A stretch of DNA of 29,033 nt from Actinomycetota bacterium (GTDB taxonomy: Bacteria; Actinomycetota; Geothermincolia; Fen-727; JAQURN01): positions 1 through 29,033 of the forward strand of contig JAQURN010000002.1 of the NCBI GenBank assembly GCA_028715585.1, written 5' to 3'. The position numbers and the translations under genes are program-made. The notes below the pieces were generated by a model. The model was not told the origin of the DNA. It was given only the letters and a program-made list of their open reading frames with translations, and made no database searches. Below are positions 21,696-28,907 of this stretch, piece after piece (position 1 is the first letter of the stretch; each line of letters opens with the position of its first letter).

Positions 21696-24251
21696 ATGAT
21701 TTATAATAAAGGTCTCCAGACTTTCATAAACCTGATAGTCATCATAGGCTTGGTGCTGGGCGTAGTCGTGGGGGCGGTTGCCATCGTGCCAGCCAAAAGC
21801 CCATTGTGGGATTTGGTGGGCAAGATGATGGGCGAGAGCAGTGACCCCACGATGTTAACTGCGTTGTTTCGCTCGCTCGACCCCAAGGAAGTCGGCGAGG
21901 CGATTAACAGCAACCCCCAGTTTTTGATTGACCTGATGAGGAATTCAGACCCCGCTGGAACCGCGATTGCCGTCAACGAGAATCCAGATTGGATAGTTAA
22001 GCTTGTGAACTATATAAACCCCGAGGTAATAGCGGAGGCGATAAACAAAAACGGGAAATTCTTGAGCGAGATGATGAAAGGCGGTGGTGGCGACCCCAAA
22101 GCCACCGCGGAAATCGTCAACGCTATTTCTCCTTTCATTGCTGATGTTCTGGGTAATATACGCCCCGAAATCATCGCGGACGTAATAAACGCGAACGGCG
22201 CTTTCCTCACCCAGATGCTAAGCTACGTCGAGCCTGCCGCCGCCGCGCAAGCCACGTCGGGTGTGGACCCCATGTGGACAGCGAGACTAATTGGCTCTCT
22301 AAACCCCGATTCTGTTGCCGGGATAGTGAACAACATTGGACCTTGGGTTTCTGAGCTCCTGGGCAAACTAGACGCTGGGGCTTTGAGCGCTGGCATGGCT
22401 GGCGGAGACCCCGATTTCATAGCTGAATTTCTTCCCCTTCTCGACCCCGCGGTGATTGCTGGAGTGGTCAACAAGAATGAACGTTTCATCTCCGCCTTGC
22501 TAAAGACCATGGACCCCGCCGCAATGGCTCAGGGTAGCACCGCGGAGACCAACGCCTTCATATATGACGTGGCGATGAATATCAGCCCACAGTTCGTCGG
22601 GGCGATAGCGAACAACCAGGCTTTCCTCACGCGCCTCATCTCCAAAATTAACCCTACTGGCTTGACTTCTGGCATGTCTGGTATGTCTATTCCTACTGAT
22701 TTTGTGAGCCAGCTTCTTCATTACATAGATCCCGCCGCGATTGCGGGAATTGTGAATGGGGTGGCGCCATTTGTGACAGGACTTCTCGGCAACCTCTCTG
22801 GTGATTTCTTCAAATCTATCTCCTCTTCTATGTCCACCGATACTACGCTTATTAATAACGCTCTCGCCGCCCTCAACCCCGCTCCACTGGCTGGGGCGAT
22901 AAACGCGAACGGGGCGTTTCTTGCTGGGATGATAGCGAATATGAGTTCCAGCGGCGGAGCCATAGATGTAAATAGCATCCTGAATGAAGGCGCTGATTTT
23001 ATAAAAGCCCTTCTTAACTACCTGGATGTTGACAAGCTGAACGAGATGTCGAACAGCACCTGGGCGTGGACGGCACAGATGGTCTCTTACCTGGATCCAG
23101 CGGTGATAGCGGCGCTGGTAAATGAAAACGCGCCGTTCATCACAAAGTTGCTAAACTACTTGGACCCCAAAGACTTGGCGAGTTCGGCTGGTTCCGACCC
23201 TTCATTTATGTCGAGCGTGCTTTCGAAGCTCGATCCGAAGGTCATCGCTGGGATAGTCAACAACAATGGGCAATTCATTGGAGAAATGATGAGCGGCGGA
23301 GATCCCAAGGCGACTGCCGCTGTCGTAAACGAGAACGTGCCCTTTATATCCGAACTCGTGAAGAGGCTAGACCCGAAGGTCATCGCTGGGATAGTGAATT
23401 CCAGCGGCTCTAGCAGCTCGACAACGGATATGTTGAAATACCTGGACCCCAAAGCGGTCGCCTCTATCGTTAACTCCTGCGGCTACTTTGTGGATGGGCT
23501 CATTTCCAACCTAGACCCCAAGGTGCTCGCGAATGTTTTGAACAGTCCCGAGATGAGCAACTTTCTTACTCAACTCTTGAACCCATATGTGGGCATCGAT
23601 CCTTCAACTTTAGGGACAGCGCCTTCCCTTAACGAGGATTTCGTAGCTGGTCTCCTTGAGAGTCTGAATGTTCAGGTAATCGCGGACATCGTTAAAAACA
23701 ACGCAAGCTTTATAAACGGCCTCATAGCTCACCTGGACGGCGCTGCTCTTGCTGGGGCAATGGGTGGCGGCTCGACGGATATGATTGTAGCTCTCCTCGA
23801 TCCAGTGACAGGTATAAAACCAGAGGTGATTGCGGGCATAGTGAATGCCAGTGGGGAATTCATAGGGGATTTAATGGGAGCCTCCGATCCGTCTGCCACG
23901 GCTGACTTGCTCGAGAGCACGCAAGGCAGGAACTTCGTGCGCGACCTCGTTAACTTGCTCGCTACAGGCGACAACTACACAAAGCTCCAGCCTCTCTTGA
24001 ACGCGCTGGCTTCGGACGAGGCGATGGCGGCCTCGCGGGCGATGAACCATGCCATGCTTAGCCATCCGAGGAAAAATGAACTCCTGAATTATCTTGCCAC
24101 CCAAATGAACAAACCAGGCAACAGCAATGCTCTGAAGTGGGTAACGATGCACACCGTGATGCCAGAGGATGTGGACATGGGACCGATATGGATGGATAAG
24201 AACATGTACGGGACGTTCCTCGAAGCCGTCGTAGAGCCTTATCCACTTTAG
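21696..24251 (+). CDS. Giant 23-residue-repeat membrane protein 3
   Basis: An 851-residue paralogue of the two preceding proteins. The N-terminus again has the shared module: YNKGLQTFINLIVIIGLVLG (residues 3-22, helix to about 31), then VPAKSPLWDLVGKMMGE. About 29 repeat units follow from residue 62, among them a very regular block near 23085-23520. The C-terminal 95 residues are not repeats but helical and Met/Asn rich (ALASDEAMAASRAMNHAML, NELLNYLATQMNKPGN), ending MYGTFLEAVVEPYPL. This end differs from those of proteins 1 and 2. ATG 21696 has only a modest AG-rich ribosome site. It ends the triplet; the following B-box gene is 129 bp further on and may have its own promoter. Function is unknown; a surface scaffold or ligand-binding solenoid is a guess. 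Confidence 0.85.
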   Translation: MIYNKGLQTFINLIVIIGLVLGVVVGAVAIVPAKSPLWDLVGKMMGESSDPTMLTALFRSLDPKEVGEAINSNPQFLIDLMRNSDPAGTAIAVNENPDWIVKLVNYINPEVIAEAINKNGKFLSEMMKGGGGDPKATAEIVNAISPFIADVLGNIRPEIIADVINANGAFLTQMLSYVEPAAAAQATSGVDPMWTARLIGSLNPDSVAGIVNNIGPWVSELLGKLDAGALSAGMAGGDPDFIAEFLPLLDPAVIAGVVNKNERFISALLKTMDPAAMAQGSTAETNAFIYDVAMNISPQFVGAIANNQAFLTRLISKINPTGLTSGMSGMSIPTDFVSQLLHYIDPAAIAGIVNGVAPFVTGLLGNLSGDFFKSISSSMSTDTTLINNALAALNPAPLAGAINANGAFLAGMIANMSSSGGAIDVNSILNEGADFIKALLNYLDVDKLNEMSNSTWAWTAQMVSYLDPAVIAALVNENAPFITKLLNYLDPKDLASSAGSDPSFMSSVLSKLDPKVIAGIVNNNGQFIGEMMSGGDPKATAAVVNENVPFISELVKRLDPKVIAGIVNSSGSSSSTTDMLKYLDPKAVASIVNSCGYFVDGLISNLDPKVLANVLNSPEMSNFLTQLLNPYVGIDPSTLGTAPSLNEDFVAGLLESLNVQVIADIVKNNASFINGLIAHLDGAALAGAMGGGSTDMIVALLDPVTGIKPEVIAGIVNASGEFIGDLMGASDPSATADLLESTQGRNFVRDLVNLLATGDNYTKLQPLLNALASDEAMAASRAMNHAMLSHPRKNELLNYLATQMNKPGNSNALKWVTMHTVMPEDVDMGPIWMDKNMYGTFLEAVVEPYPL
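21879..23960 (+). repeat. Tandem 69-bp coding repeats in repeat protein 3
   Basis: About 29 units of the 23-codon repeat. A 23-bp identical stretch coding PKVIAGIV occurs at 23235-23257 and 23373-23395, 138 bp or exactly two periods apart. This points to recent copying or gene conversion between units. Confidence 0.88.
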
Positions 24252-24310
24252 TCCTGGCCGACTACCGTTTCTTTAGGGAATCTTCAGCTCTTTGCGTGTA
24301 GGGATATCTT

Positions 24311-24340
24311 TTGTTTTTACGCCCGATGAGCACTATAGTT
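24311..24340 (+). promoter_or_regulatory. Candidate promoter of the B-box membrane protein gene
   Basis: TTGTTT (24311-24316) and TATAGT (24335-24340) are 18 bp apart. A start near 24347 would favour the GTG at 24381 over the TTG at 24360. The -10 context CACTATAGTTTA is identical to that upstream of the ECF sigma gene. Confidence 0.4.
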
Positions 24341-24380
24341 TAGGTAATATAACCTGTCTTTGTATGGGAGTTTAGAGAAA

Positions 24381-25490
24381 GTGGAATGTAGCTTCCATCC
24401 AGGAAAAGAAGCGGAATTCAGTTGCCTGAAGTGCAGGAAGGGCTTCTGTCGCCTTTGCGTCCAGGAGACAAACCAATCGCATTACTGCCCGGATTGCTAT
24501 CGCGGTGAGGTCCAGAATTTTGTCTCCAGGATGGTCCCTTCCAGGGAGAAGGCAAAGGTGGAAAAAGCGCCACGGGGCGCCAGCGAGAAAGCTTACGAGA
24601 AGGATAAAGAAAGGAAGGTTTTAAGAAGACCTGCTGAAAGACCAATCAAGCTTCCCCAGTCCACTGAGGTTCTAAAGGAAGAAGAGAAGCCTTCTGACGA
24701 AAAGGAAGCCGTGGTCGAGGAACTCGAGCCATCCCTTTCGCCCGAGGAGAGAGAAGCTTTCTGGGGGGAAATGGAGCGGGCGAGGGGATTTGGGTGGAGG
24801 AGAGAGCAACGTGAGACCGAGTCCTCTGTTCCCAAGGCGAGGGTTGTCCCCGAGAGCGAAAAAGGAAGAGAGCTCTCAGAAGAAGAGAGGGAAAAGTCAA
24901 TCCTTCAGGCGGAGGGTTTTCCCGAGAAAGCGGTAGTTGGCAAGCAAGCGGCAAAGAAAGGAGTACTTCCACATGAAATCCCAATAACCCTCCAGTTTCC
25001 AGACGAATACAGGGGAGAGATAACTCCAGCCCCGAATTACGGGAAAGCGATTCTTTTTGCCGTCGTGGCGGGTATCTTGGGCGCTGGCGTCTATGGGGGG
25101 CTTGCGTGGTGGCTGAAGAGGGAGTTTGGAATAATAGCTTTTCTGCTTGGCTTTGCTGTTGGCATTGCGGTGGTGCTGGGCTCTGGTAGGCATTTCAGCC
25201 CTTGGCTTGGCGCGATTGCCGCCGCGATTGCCATGGTGTTCGTGAGCGCGGGGCGCATCTTCACTTATATGCTTGGCATCTGGTTCCCCCCTATAAAGAT
25301 ATTGAGTGTTTCAACTTCGGATAATTTCACCGCGGCGCTGAGCAAGTTTGCGGGCGAGTTTTTTTCGCCCTGGCTCATATATTTTGTCATTGCCGGACTC
25401 GTGGCTTTCCTTTTGAGCTTTAGACCTTGGCCCATAAGAGTGGAGGTATCGGGAAAGCAGGAAACGCATCGGACTGCCAGATCAATCTAG
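24381..25490 (+). CDS. B-box zinc-finger protein with charged linker and four membrane helices
   Basis: About 369 residues. The first 40 form a B-box-type zinc finger: ECSFHPGKEAEFSCLKC, then GFCRLCV, HYCPDC, with ligands in the order C-H-C-C-C-C-H-C-C. A long Lys/Glu/Arg-rich cytoplasmic linker follows (about residues 45-210). The C-terminus has four hydrophobic segments: ILFAVVAGILGAGVYGGLAWW, IIAFLLGFAVGIAVVLG, LGAIAAAIAMVFVSAGRIF and WLIYFVIAGLVAFLLSF. Bacterial B-box plus membrane proteins are known in many anaerobes, but their role is not established. GTG 24381 follows GGAG by ten bases and suits the upstream promoter; TTG 24360 is an alternative adding seven residues. Position after the repeat-protein triplet and the shared promoter motif suggest a link to that locus; this is inference. 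Confidence 0.8.
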   Translation: MECSFHPGKEAEFSCLKCRKGFCRLCVQETNQSHYCPDCYRGEVQNFVSRMVPSREKAKVEKAPRGASEKAYEKDKERKVLRRPAERPIKLPQSTEVLKEEEKPSDEKEAVVEELEPSLSPEEREAFWGEMERARGFGWRREQRETESSVPKARVVPESEKGRELSEEEREKSILQAEGFPEKAVVGKQAAKKGVLPHEIPITLQFPDEYRGEITPAPNYGKAILFAVVAGILGAGVYGGLAWWLKREFGIIAFLLGFAVGIAVVLGSGRHFSPWLGAIAAAIAMVFVSAGRIFTYMLGIWFPPIKILSVSTSDNFTAALSKFAGEFFSPWLIYFVIAGLVAFLLSFRPWPIRVEVSGKQETHRTARSI

Positions 25491-25523
25491 CCCCATAATC
25501 CATCTCGCGGGAACCACAATTTC

Positions 25524-25552
25524 TTGATTCCACTCATCTTTGGTGTTTGAAT
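25524..25552 (+). promoter_or_regulatory. Candidate promoter of the tungstate transport-moeA operon
   Basis: TTGATT (25524-25529) and TTGAAT (25547-25552) are 17 bp apart. A transcript would start near 25559 and have a leader of about 200 bases before tupB, which contains the structured element described next. Confidence 0.4.
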
Positions 25553-25597
25553 TAGGAAAACAGTTTTGGCTACTCCGACCCGACCGACCTAAAGCAA

Positions 25598-25673
25598 AAA
25601 GTGCCAAGGTTCGAGGGCGGAAAGGTTTCGCGGGAAACCGCGTTGCCTCCCGTGTTTGGAAAGGAGGGCATTT
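25598..25673 (+). promoter_or_regulatory. Candidate molybdenum/tungsten-cofactor (Moco/Tuco-like) riboswitch aptamer
   Basis: A compact RNA fold lies upstream of tungstate transport and moeA genes. The closing stem pairs AAA-g-TGCC (25598-25605, one bulged G) with GGCATTT (25667-25673). Inside are a hairpin GGTTTC-GCGG-GAAACC (25624-25639) and a second pairing CCTCC (25646-25650) with GGAGG (25663-25667). A terminator hairpin follows five bases later. Moco riboswitches control molybdopterin and Mo/W transport genes, and the shorter Tuco form has been proposed for the tungsten cofactor. The gene context and layout fit; I cannot confirm the consensus by eye, so an unrelated leader element remains possible. 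Confidence 0.45.
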
Positions 25674-25677
25674 ATGA

Positions 25678-25704
25678 GCCTGCCTCTCCATGGCAGGCAT
25701 TTTT
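25678..25704 (+). terminator. Intrinsic terminator in the tup operon leader (attenuator)
   Basis: A perfect 7-bp stem, GCCTGCC (25678-25684) with GGCAGGC (25692-25698), has a seven-base loop and is followed by ATTTTT. It sits after the predicted aptamer and 57 bases before tupB, which is the usual place for a riboswitch-controlled attenuator. It is too far from the previous gene (187 bp) to be only that gene's terminator. Confidence 0.7.
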
Positions 25705-25761
25705 ACTCCTTTCCCCCTTTAATGGTCGGCTTGCGGAAGGAAAAAGTGAGATTCTTAGAAC

Positions 25762-26493
25762 ATGAACACTATCCTGGAGGCATTCAAAGACGCCTTTTTT
25801 CTGATAGTAAGGTTCAATCCCGAGTTTTACAGGGTTCTTGGGCTTTCCCTTGTAGTGTCCGGGAGCGCGGCGGCGATAGGGACATTGCTTGGGGTACCCC
25901 TTGGTGTCCTACTTTCCAAAACCAACTTCCGGGGAAGAGGATTCGTTCTTAGCCTGGTGCATGCTTTCATGGGGCTACCGCCCGTGGTCGTTGGGTTGTT
26001 CACTTTCCTCATCATCGCAAGAAGTGGGCCCCTTGGTTCCCTCGAGCTTCTCTACACGCCCGGGGCAATGATAATAGTGCAGGTGATACTGGCGACCCCC
26101 ATAGTAGCAGGCTTCACACATGCTTCTATGGAAGGGGTGGATCCACGACTATTTCTCCAGGCAAGGAGCCTAGGGGCTTCCAGGTTTCAGGCGATTATAC
26201 TTGGAATGCGCGAGGCGAGGGAGGGCATAGTCGCCGCTATCATCGCTGGATTTGGGAGAGTTCTTGCGGAGGTGGGAGCGGTAACGATTGTGGGAGGTAA
26301 CATTCGGGGAAAGACGAGGGTTATGACCACGGACATAGTTCTTCAATCGAGGAAGGGAGATTATGGGCTTGCCCTTGCCGAAGGAATCATATTAATTTTG
26401 CTTGCCGTGCTGGTGAACATCTTTCTTACCCGCCTCCAGTCGGAAGGAGTGCGGAGGGAATCCGAGAAAAGGGTTACCGGTTGGCCTGCCTGA
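25762..26493 (+). CDS. tupB: Tungstate-type ABC transporter permease (TupB-like)
   Basis: A 243-residue membrane protein of the molybdate/tungstate/sulfate permease class. Hydrophobic segments include LGLSLVVSGSAAAIGTLLGVPLGVLL, LVHAFMGLPPVVVGLFTFLII, MIIVQVILATPIVAGF and GIILILLAVLVNIFLT. The EAA loop that contacts the ATPase is ARSLGASRFQAIILGMREAREGIV in pattern, and the following GFGRVLAEVGAVTIVGGNI is highly typical of TupB. Its size fits TupB (about 230). ATG 25762 is the only likely start because TAG lies two codons upstream in frame, yet it has no good ribosome site. It is co-transcribed with tupC 18 bp downstream. The periplasmic-type binding protein TupA, normally encoded just before, is missing. 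Confidence 0.86.
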   Translation: MNTILEAFKDAFFLIVRFNPEFYRVLGLSLVVSGSAAAIGTLLGVPLGVLLSKTNFRGRGFVLSLVHAFMGLPPVVVGLFTFLIIARSGPLGSLELLYTPGAMIIVQVILATPIVAGFTHASMEGVDPRLFLQARSLGASRFQAIILGMREAREGIVAAIIAGFGRVLAEVGAVTIVGGNIRGKTRVMTTDIVLQSRKGDYGLALAEGIILILLAVLVNIFLTRLQSEGVRRESEKRVTGWPA

Positions 26494-26511
26494 ACGGCGA
26501 GGAGTGCGCAT

Positions 26512-27633
26512 TTGGGTAAAGACAAGGTGATAGAAGCCATTAGGCTCGAGAAGAAATACGGGGAGAAAACTGTCCTCCGTGTGGAAAAATTTTTTCTGGA
26601 AAGGGGAGAAACGGTTTCTGTGCTTGGTCCAAGTGGGGCAGGGAAGAGCGTTTTCTTGCGCCTTCTGAATCTTCTCGAGGAGCCGACCGCTGGCAAGATT
26701 TTTTTTCGCGGGAGAGAGATAGGGGAGCTTGGAGGAAAGGACAGAGATAGGGTTAGGAAGAAGATGACAATGCTTTTCCAAGACCCCCTCCTTTTTAAAG
26801 GGAAGGTTCTGGATAATGTTGTCTATGGACTCAAGGTTCGTGGAGTTCCTCCAGCCCTCAGGAGGGAGAAGGCACTTGGCGCCCTGCGATTGGTTGGGCT
26901 GGATGGATTTGAGGAGAGGAGAGTAGAAAATCTTTCCGGGGGTGAAGCCCAGAGAGTCGCTCTTGCCAGGGCTTTTGTTTTTGAGCCAGAGGTGCTTTTC
27001 CTAGATGAGCCCTTTGCCAACCTGGACGCGCTCCTAAAGGTAAGGCTTCAACTGGACGTTAAGAGAATTCTTTCCGAAGGTGGCTTGAGCTGTGTGTTTG
27101 TAACGCATGACCAGGAGGAAGCGGCTAGAATGGGAGATAGAATTGTCGTTTTGAGACAAGGGAGAGTGCTCCAGGAGGGCACTCCCGAAGATGTATTTTC
27201 AAGCCCATCCAGCGAGTTCGTTGCCAGGTTTACCGGGATGGAGAATATATTGGAGGGAAGGGTCGAATCGGTGTCAGAGGGAATCTGCCATGTGGAGGTG
27301 GGTGGGGAGACTATCGAGGTGGTTGGGGCGGCAAGGAGCGGCGAAAGGGTGGTGGTGGGCATTCGTCCCGAGGAAATAACTCTCTTTACTTCCCTGCCCA
27401 GGAGCAGTAGCAGGAATGTCTTCGAAGGCAAGGTGGCCGAGATAGAGATTTTGGGACCCCTCGCAAAGGTTAAGGTTGAGTGCCCGTTTATTCTGGTTTC
27501 CACCATAACCAAAAAGTCGTTGGAGGAACTCCAGCTGAAGGAGGGCATGGATGTATTTGCTAGTTTCAAAGCTACCGCTGTCCACCTCTTTGTGGCTCCC
27601 ATCGGCGATTTAAGAGAAGAAATGGAGTATTAG
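26512..27633 (+). CDS. tupC: Tungstate/molybdate ABC transporter ATP-binding protein with TOBE domain
   Basis: A 373-residue ABC ATPase that energises the TupB permease. Walker A is GPSGAGKS (39-46), Q-loop MLFQDPLLF, signature LSGGEAQR (about 142-149), Walker B VLFLDEP (about 162-168) and H-loop VFVTHDQEEA. After about residue 245 a C-terminal extension carries TOBE-type segments (LEGRVESVSEGICHVEVGG and FEGKVAEIEILGPLAKVKVE), which in ModC/WtpC relatives bind oxyanion and may give feedback control. Canonical TupC proteins often lack this part, so it resembles ModC/WtpC in length. TTG 26512 follows GAGGAG by about seven bases. The gene is 18 bp after tupB and three bases before moeA. Confidence 0.87.
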   Translation: MGKDKVIEAIRLEKKYGEKTVLRVEKFFLERGETVSVLGPSGAGKSVFLRLLNLLEEPTAGKIFFRGREIGELGGKDRDRVRKKMTMLFQDPLLFKGKVLDNVVYGLKVRGVPPALRREKALGALRLVGLDGFEERRVENLSGGEAQRVALARAFVFEPEVLFLDEPFANLDALLKVRLQLDVKRILSEGGLSCVFVTHDQEEAARMGDRIVVLRQGRVLQEGTPEDVFSSPSSEFVARFTGMENILEGRVESVSEGICHVEVGGETIEVVGAARSGERVVVGIRPEEITLFTSLPRSSSRNVFEGKVAEIEILGPLAKVKVECPFILVSTITKKSLEELQLKEGMDVFASFKATAVHLFVAPIGDLREEMEY

Positions 27634-27636
27634 ACT

Positions 27637-28890
27637 ATGGGCGAGGATTTTCTCAAGCTTATTAAGCCAGGTGAAGCGGTAAACATCGTTCTCGAAGCTC
27701 TAGCGGATTATGAGCCGCCTCCCGAGGTGGTTTCACTTGACGAAGCAGTGGGTCGGGTAGTGGCTTTTAATGTCGAATCTCCCGAGGACCTCCCGGCTTT
27801 TGCGCGCTCAGCGATGGATGGATACGCGGTGAGAGCTAGGGATACATTTGGAGCTACCGAAAGTCTCCCCGCGTATCTGGAGGTTTCCGGAGAGGCTTTG
27901 ATGGGAGAGCCCGTGGATATCGAACTAGAACCCGGTAAAGCTATTCTTCTATCTACGGGGGGGCAGATTCCCCCCGGAGCGGATGCTGTGGTGATGGTGG
28001 AGAATACCGAGCTCGAAAGTGGCCTTCTGGAGATAAGAAAAGCAGTTGCCCCAGGGGAGAATATAGTATTGCCAGGCGATGACATCCCCAAAGGGGCAGT
28101 GGTTTTAGAAAAAGGGGAGCTCATTGGACCGCCTCAAGCCGGGTCGCTTGCCGCGCTTGGAATTACCTCCATTGAGGTGTTCACCTTGCCAGTTGTAGGG
28201 ATAATTTCAACTGGAGATGAGCTTGTTCCGCCGGAAGTTTCCCCCGGACCTGGAAAAGTGAGAGATGTGAATTCAACAGCCGTCCGGGCGGCAGTGAGAA
28301 TGCAGGGTTGCAAAGAAAAATCATATGGAATCGTAAGGGATGAATTCGAGACGCTCCGGCTAGCTTGCCGCAGAGCGCTGGAGGAGTGCGACATGCTCAT
28401 CATCAGCGGGAGCAGCTCGATGGGGGTGAAGGATATGGCTTCCTGCGTCTTCGATTCCCTGGGGAGCCCTGGCGTGCTTGCCCATGGACTTCACATGAAG
28501 CCAGGGAAACCCGCGTTGATTGCGTTCTGCGATGGAAAACCGGCAGTCGGGCTTCCCGGCAATCCAGCTTCAGCGCTGGTTGTATTTTCGGAGGTGATAA
28601 GACCGATTCTTGCCCAGCTGAGAGGCGAGAAAAAGGGATTGGTAGGGTTCGCTCCAAGGGTGCTCGAAGGCCGCATCACCAAGTCTGTTGCTTCGAAAAC
28701 GGGAAAGGAAGAGCTGCTTCCCGTGGAGCTTTCTGAGGAGGGATCTGATATTCTTGCGACCCCTGTTCTTGGAAAATCGAGCCTCATAGGCACGCTTGTG
28801 AGGGCAGATGGATTCGTGAGAATCAGTGAAGCCTCGGAAGGCGTAGAGAAGGGGTCTGTGGTAAAAGTGGAACTCGGCTGGTGGAGCTGA
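27637..28890 (+). CDS. moeA: Molybdopterin molybdenumtransferase (MoeA)
   Basis: A 417-residue cytoplasmic enzyme that inserts molybdate (or tungstate) into adenylylated molybdopterin. Family motifs in order: SAMDGYAVRA, STGGQIPPGADAVVMVEN, PGEN and LPGDDIPKGAVVLEKG, ISTGDELVPP, RDVNSTAVRAAV, IISGSSSMGVKD, HGLHMKPGKP and GLPGNPASALVVFSEVI. The usual SGGVSVGxxD is SGSSSMGVKD here, a mild change near the MPT site. Length is standard (about 400). ATG 27637 is three bases after the tupC stop, with GGAG nine bases upstream. It joins metal uptake to cofactor assembly in one operon and is followed by a second moeA-like gene. Confidence 0.94.
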   Translation: MGEDFLKLIKPGEAVNIVLEALADYEPPPEVVSLDEAVGRVVAFNVESPEDLPAFARSAMDGYAVRARDTFGATESLPAYLEVSGEALMGEPVDIELEPGKAILLSTGGQIPPGADAVVMVENTELESGLLEIRKAVAPGENIVLPGDDIPKGAVVLEKGELIGPPQAGSLAALGITSIEVFTLPVVGIISTGDELVPPEVSPGPGKVRDVNSTAVRAAVRMQGCKEKSYGIVRDEFETLRLACRRALEECDMLIISGSSSMGVKDMASCVFDSLGSPGVLAHGLHMKPGKPALIAFCDGKPAVGLPGNPASALVVFSEVIRPILAQLRGEKKGLVGFAPRVLEGRITKSVASKTGKEELLPVELSEEGSDILATPVLGKSSLIGTLVRADGFVRISEASEGVEKGSVVKVELGWWS

Positions 28891-28907
28891 CTGGCAAAGG
28901 AAAAAAA

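Noticed and set aside
16743..23960. Resemblance of the 23-residue repeat to TALE or other DNA-binding repeats (NN/NG at the end of helix one)
   Set aside because: TALE repeats are 33-34 residues with a different core, and these repeats lie after a membrane helix with the charge pattern of an outside domain.
16743..23960. Regular 69-bp periodicity as a CRISPR or tandem-repeat array
   Set aside because: The period is exactly 23 codons in an open frame, there are no constant repeats with unique spacers, and conservation is at the protein level.
25674..25952. Open frame from ATG 25674 as a separate gene
   Set aside because: It overlaps tupB by nearly 190 bases and its sequence resembles no protein; only its start is kept as a possible leader.
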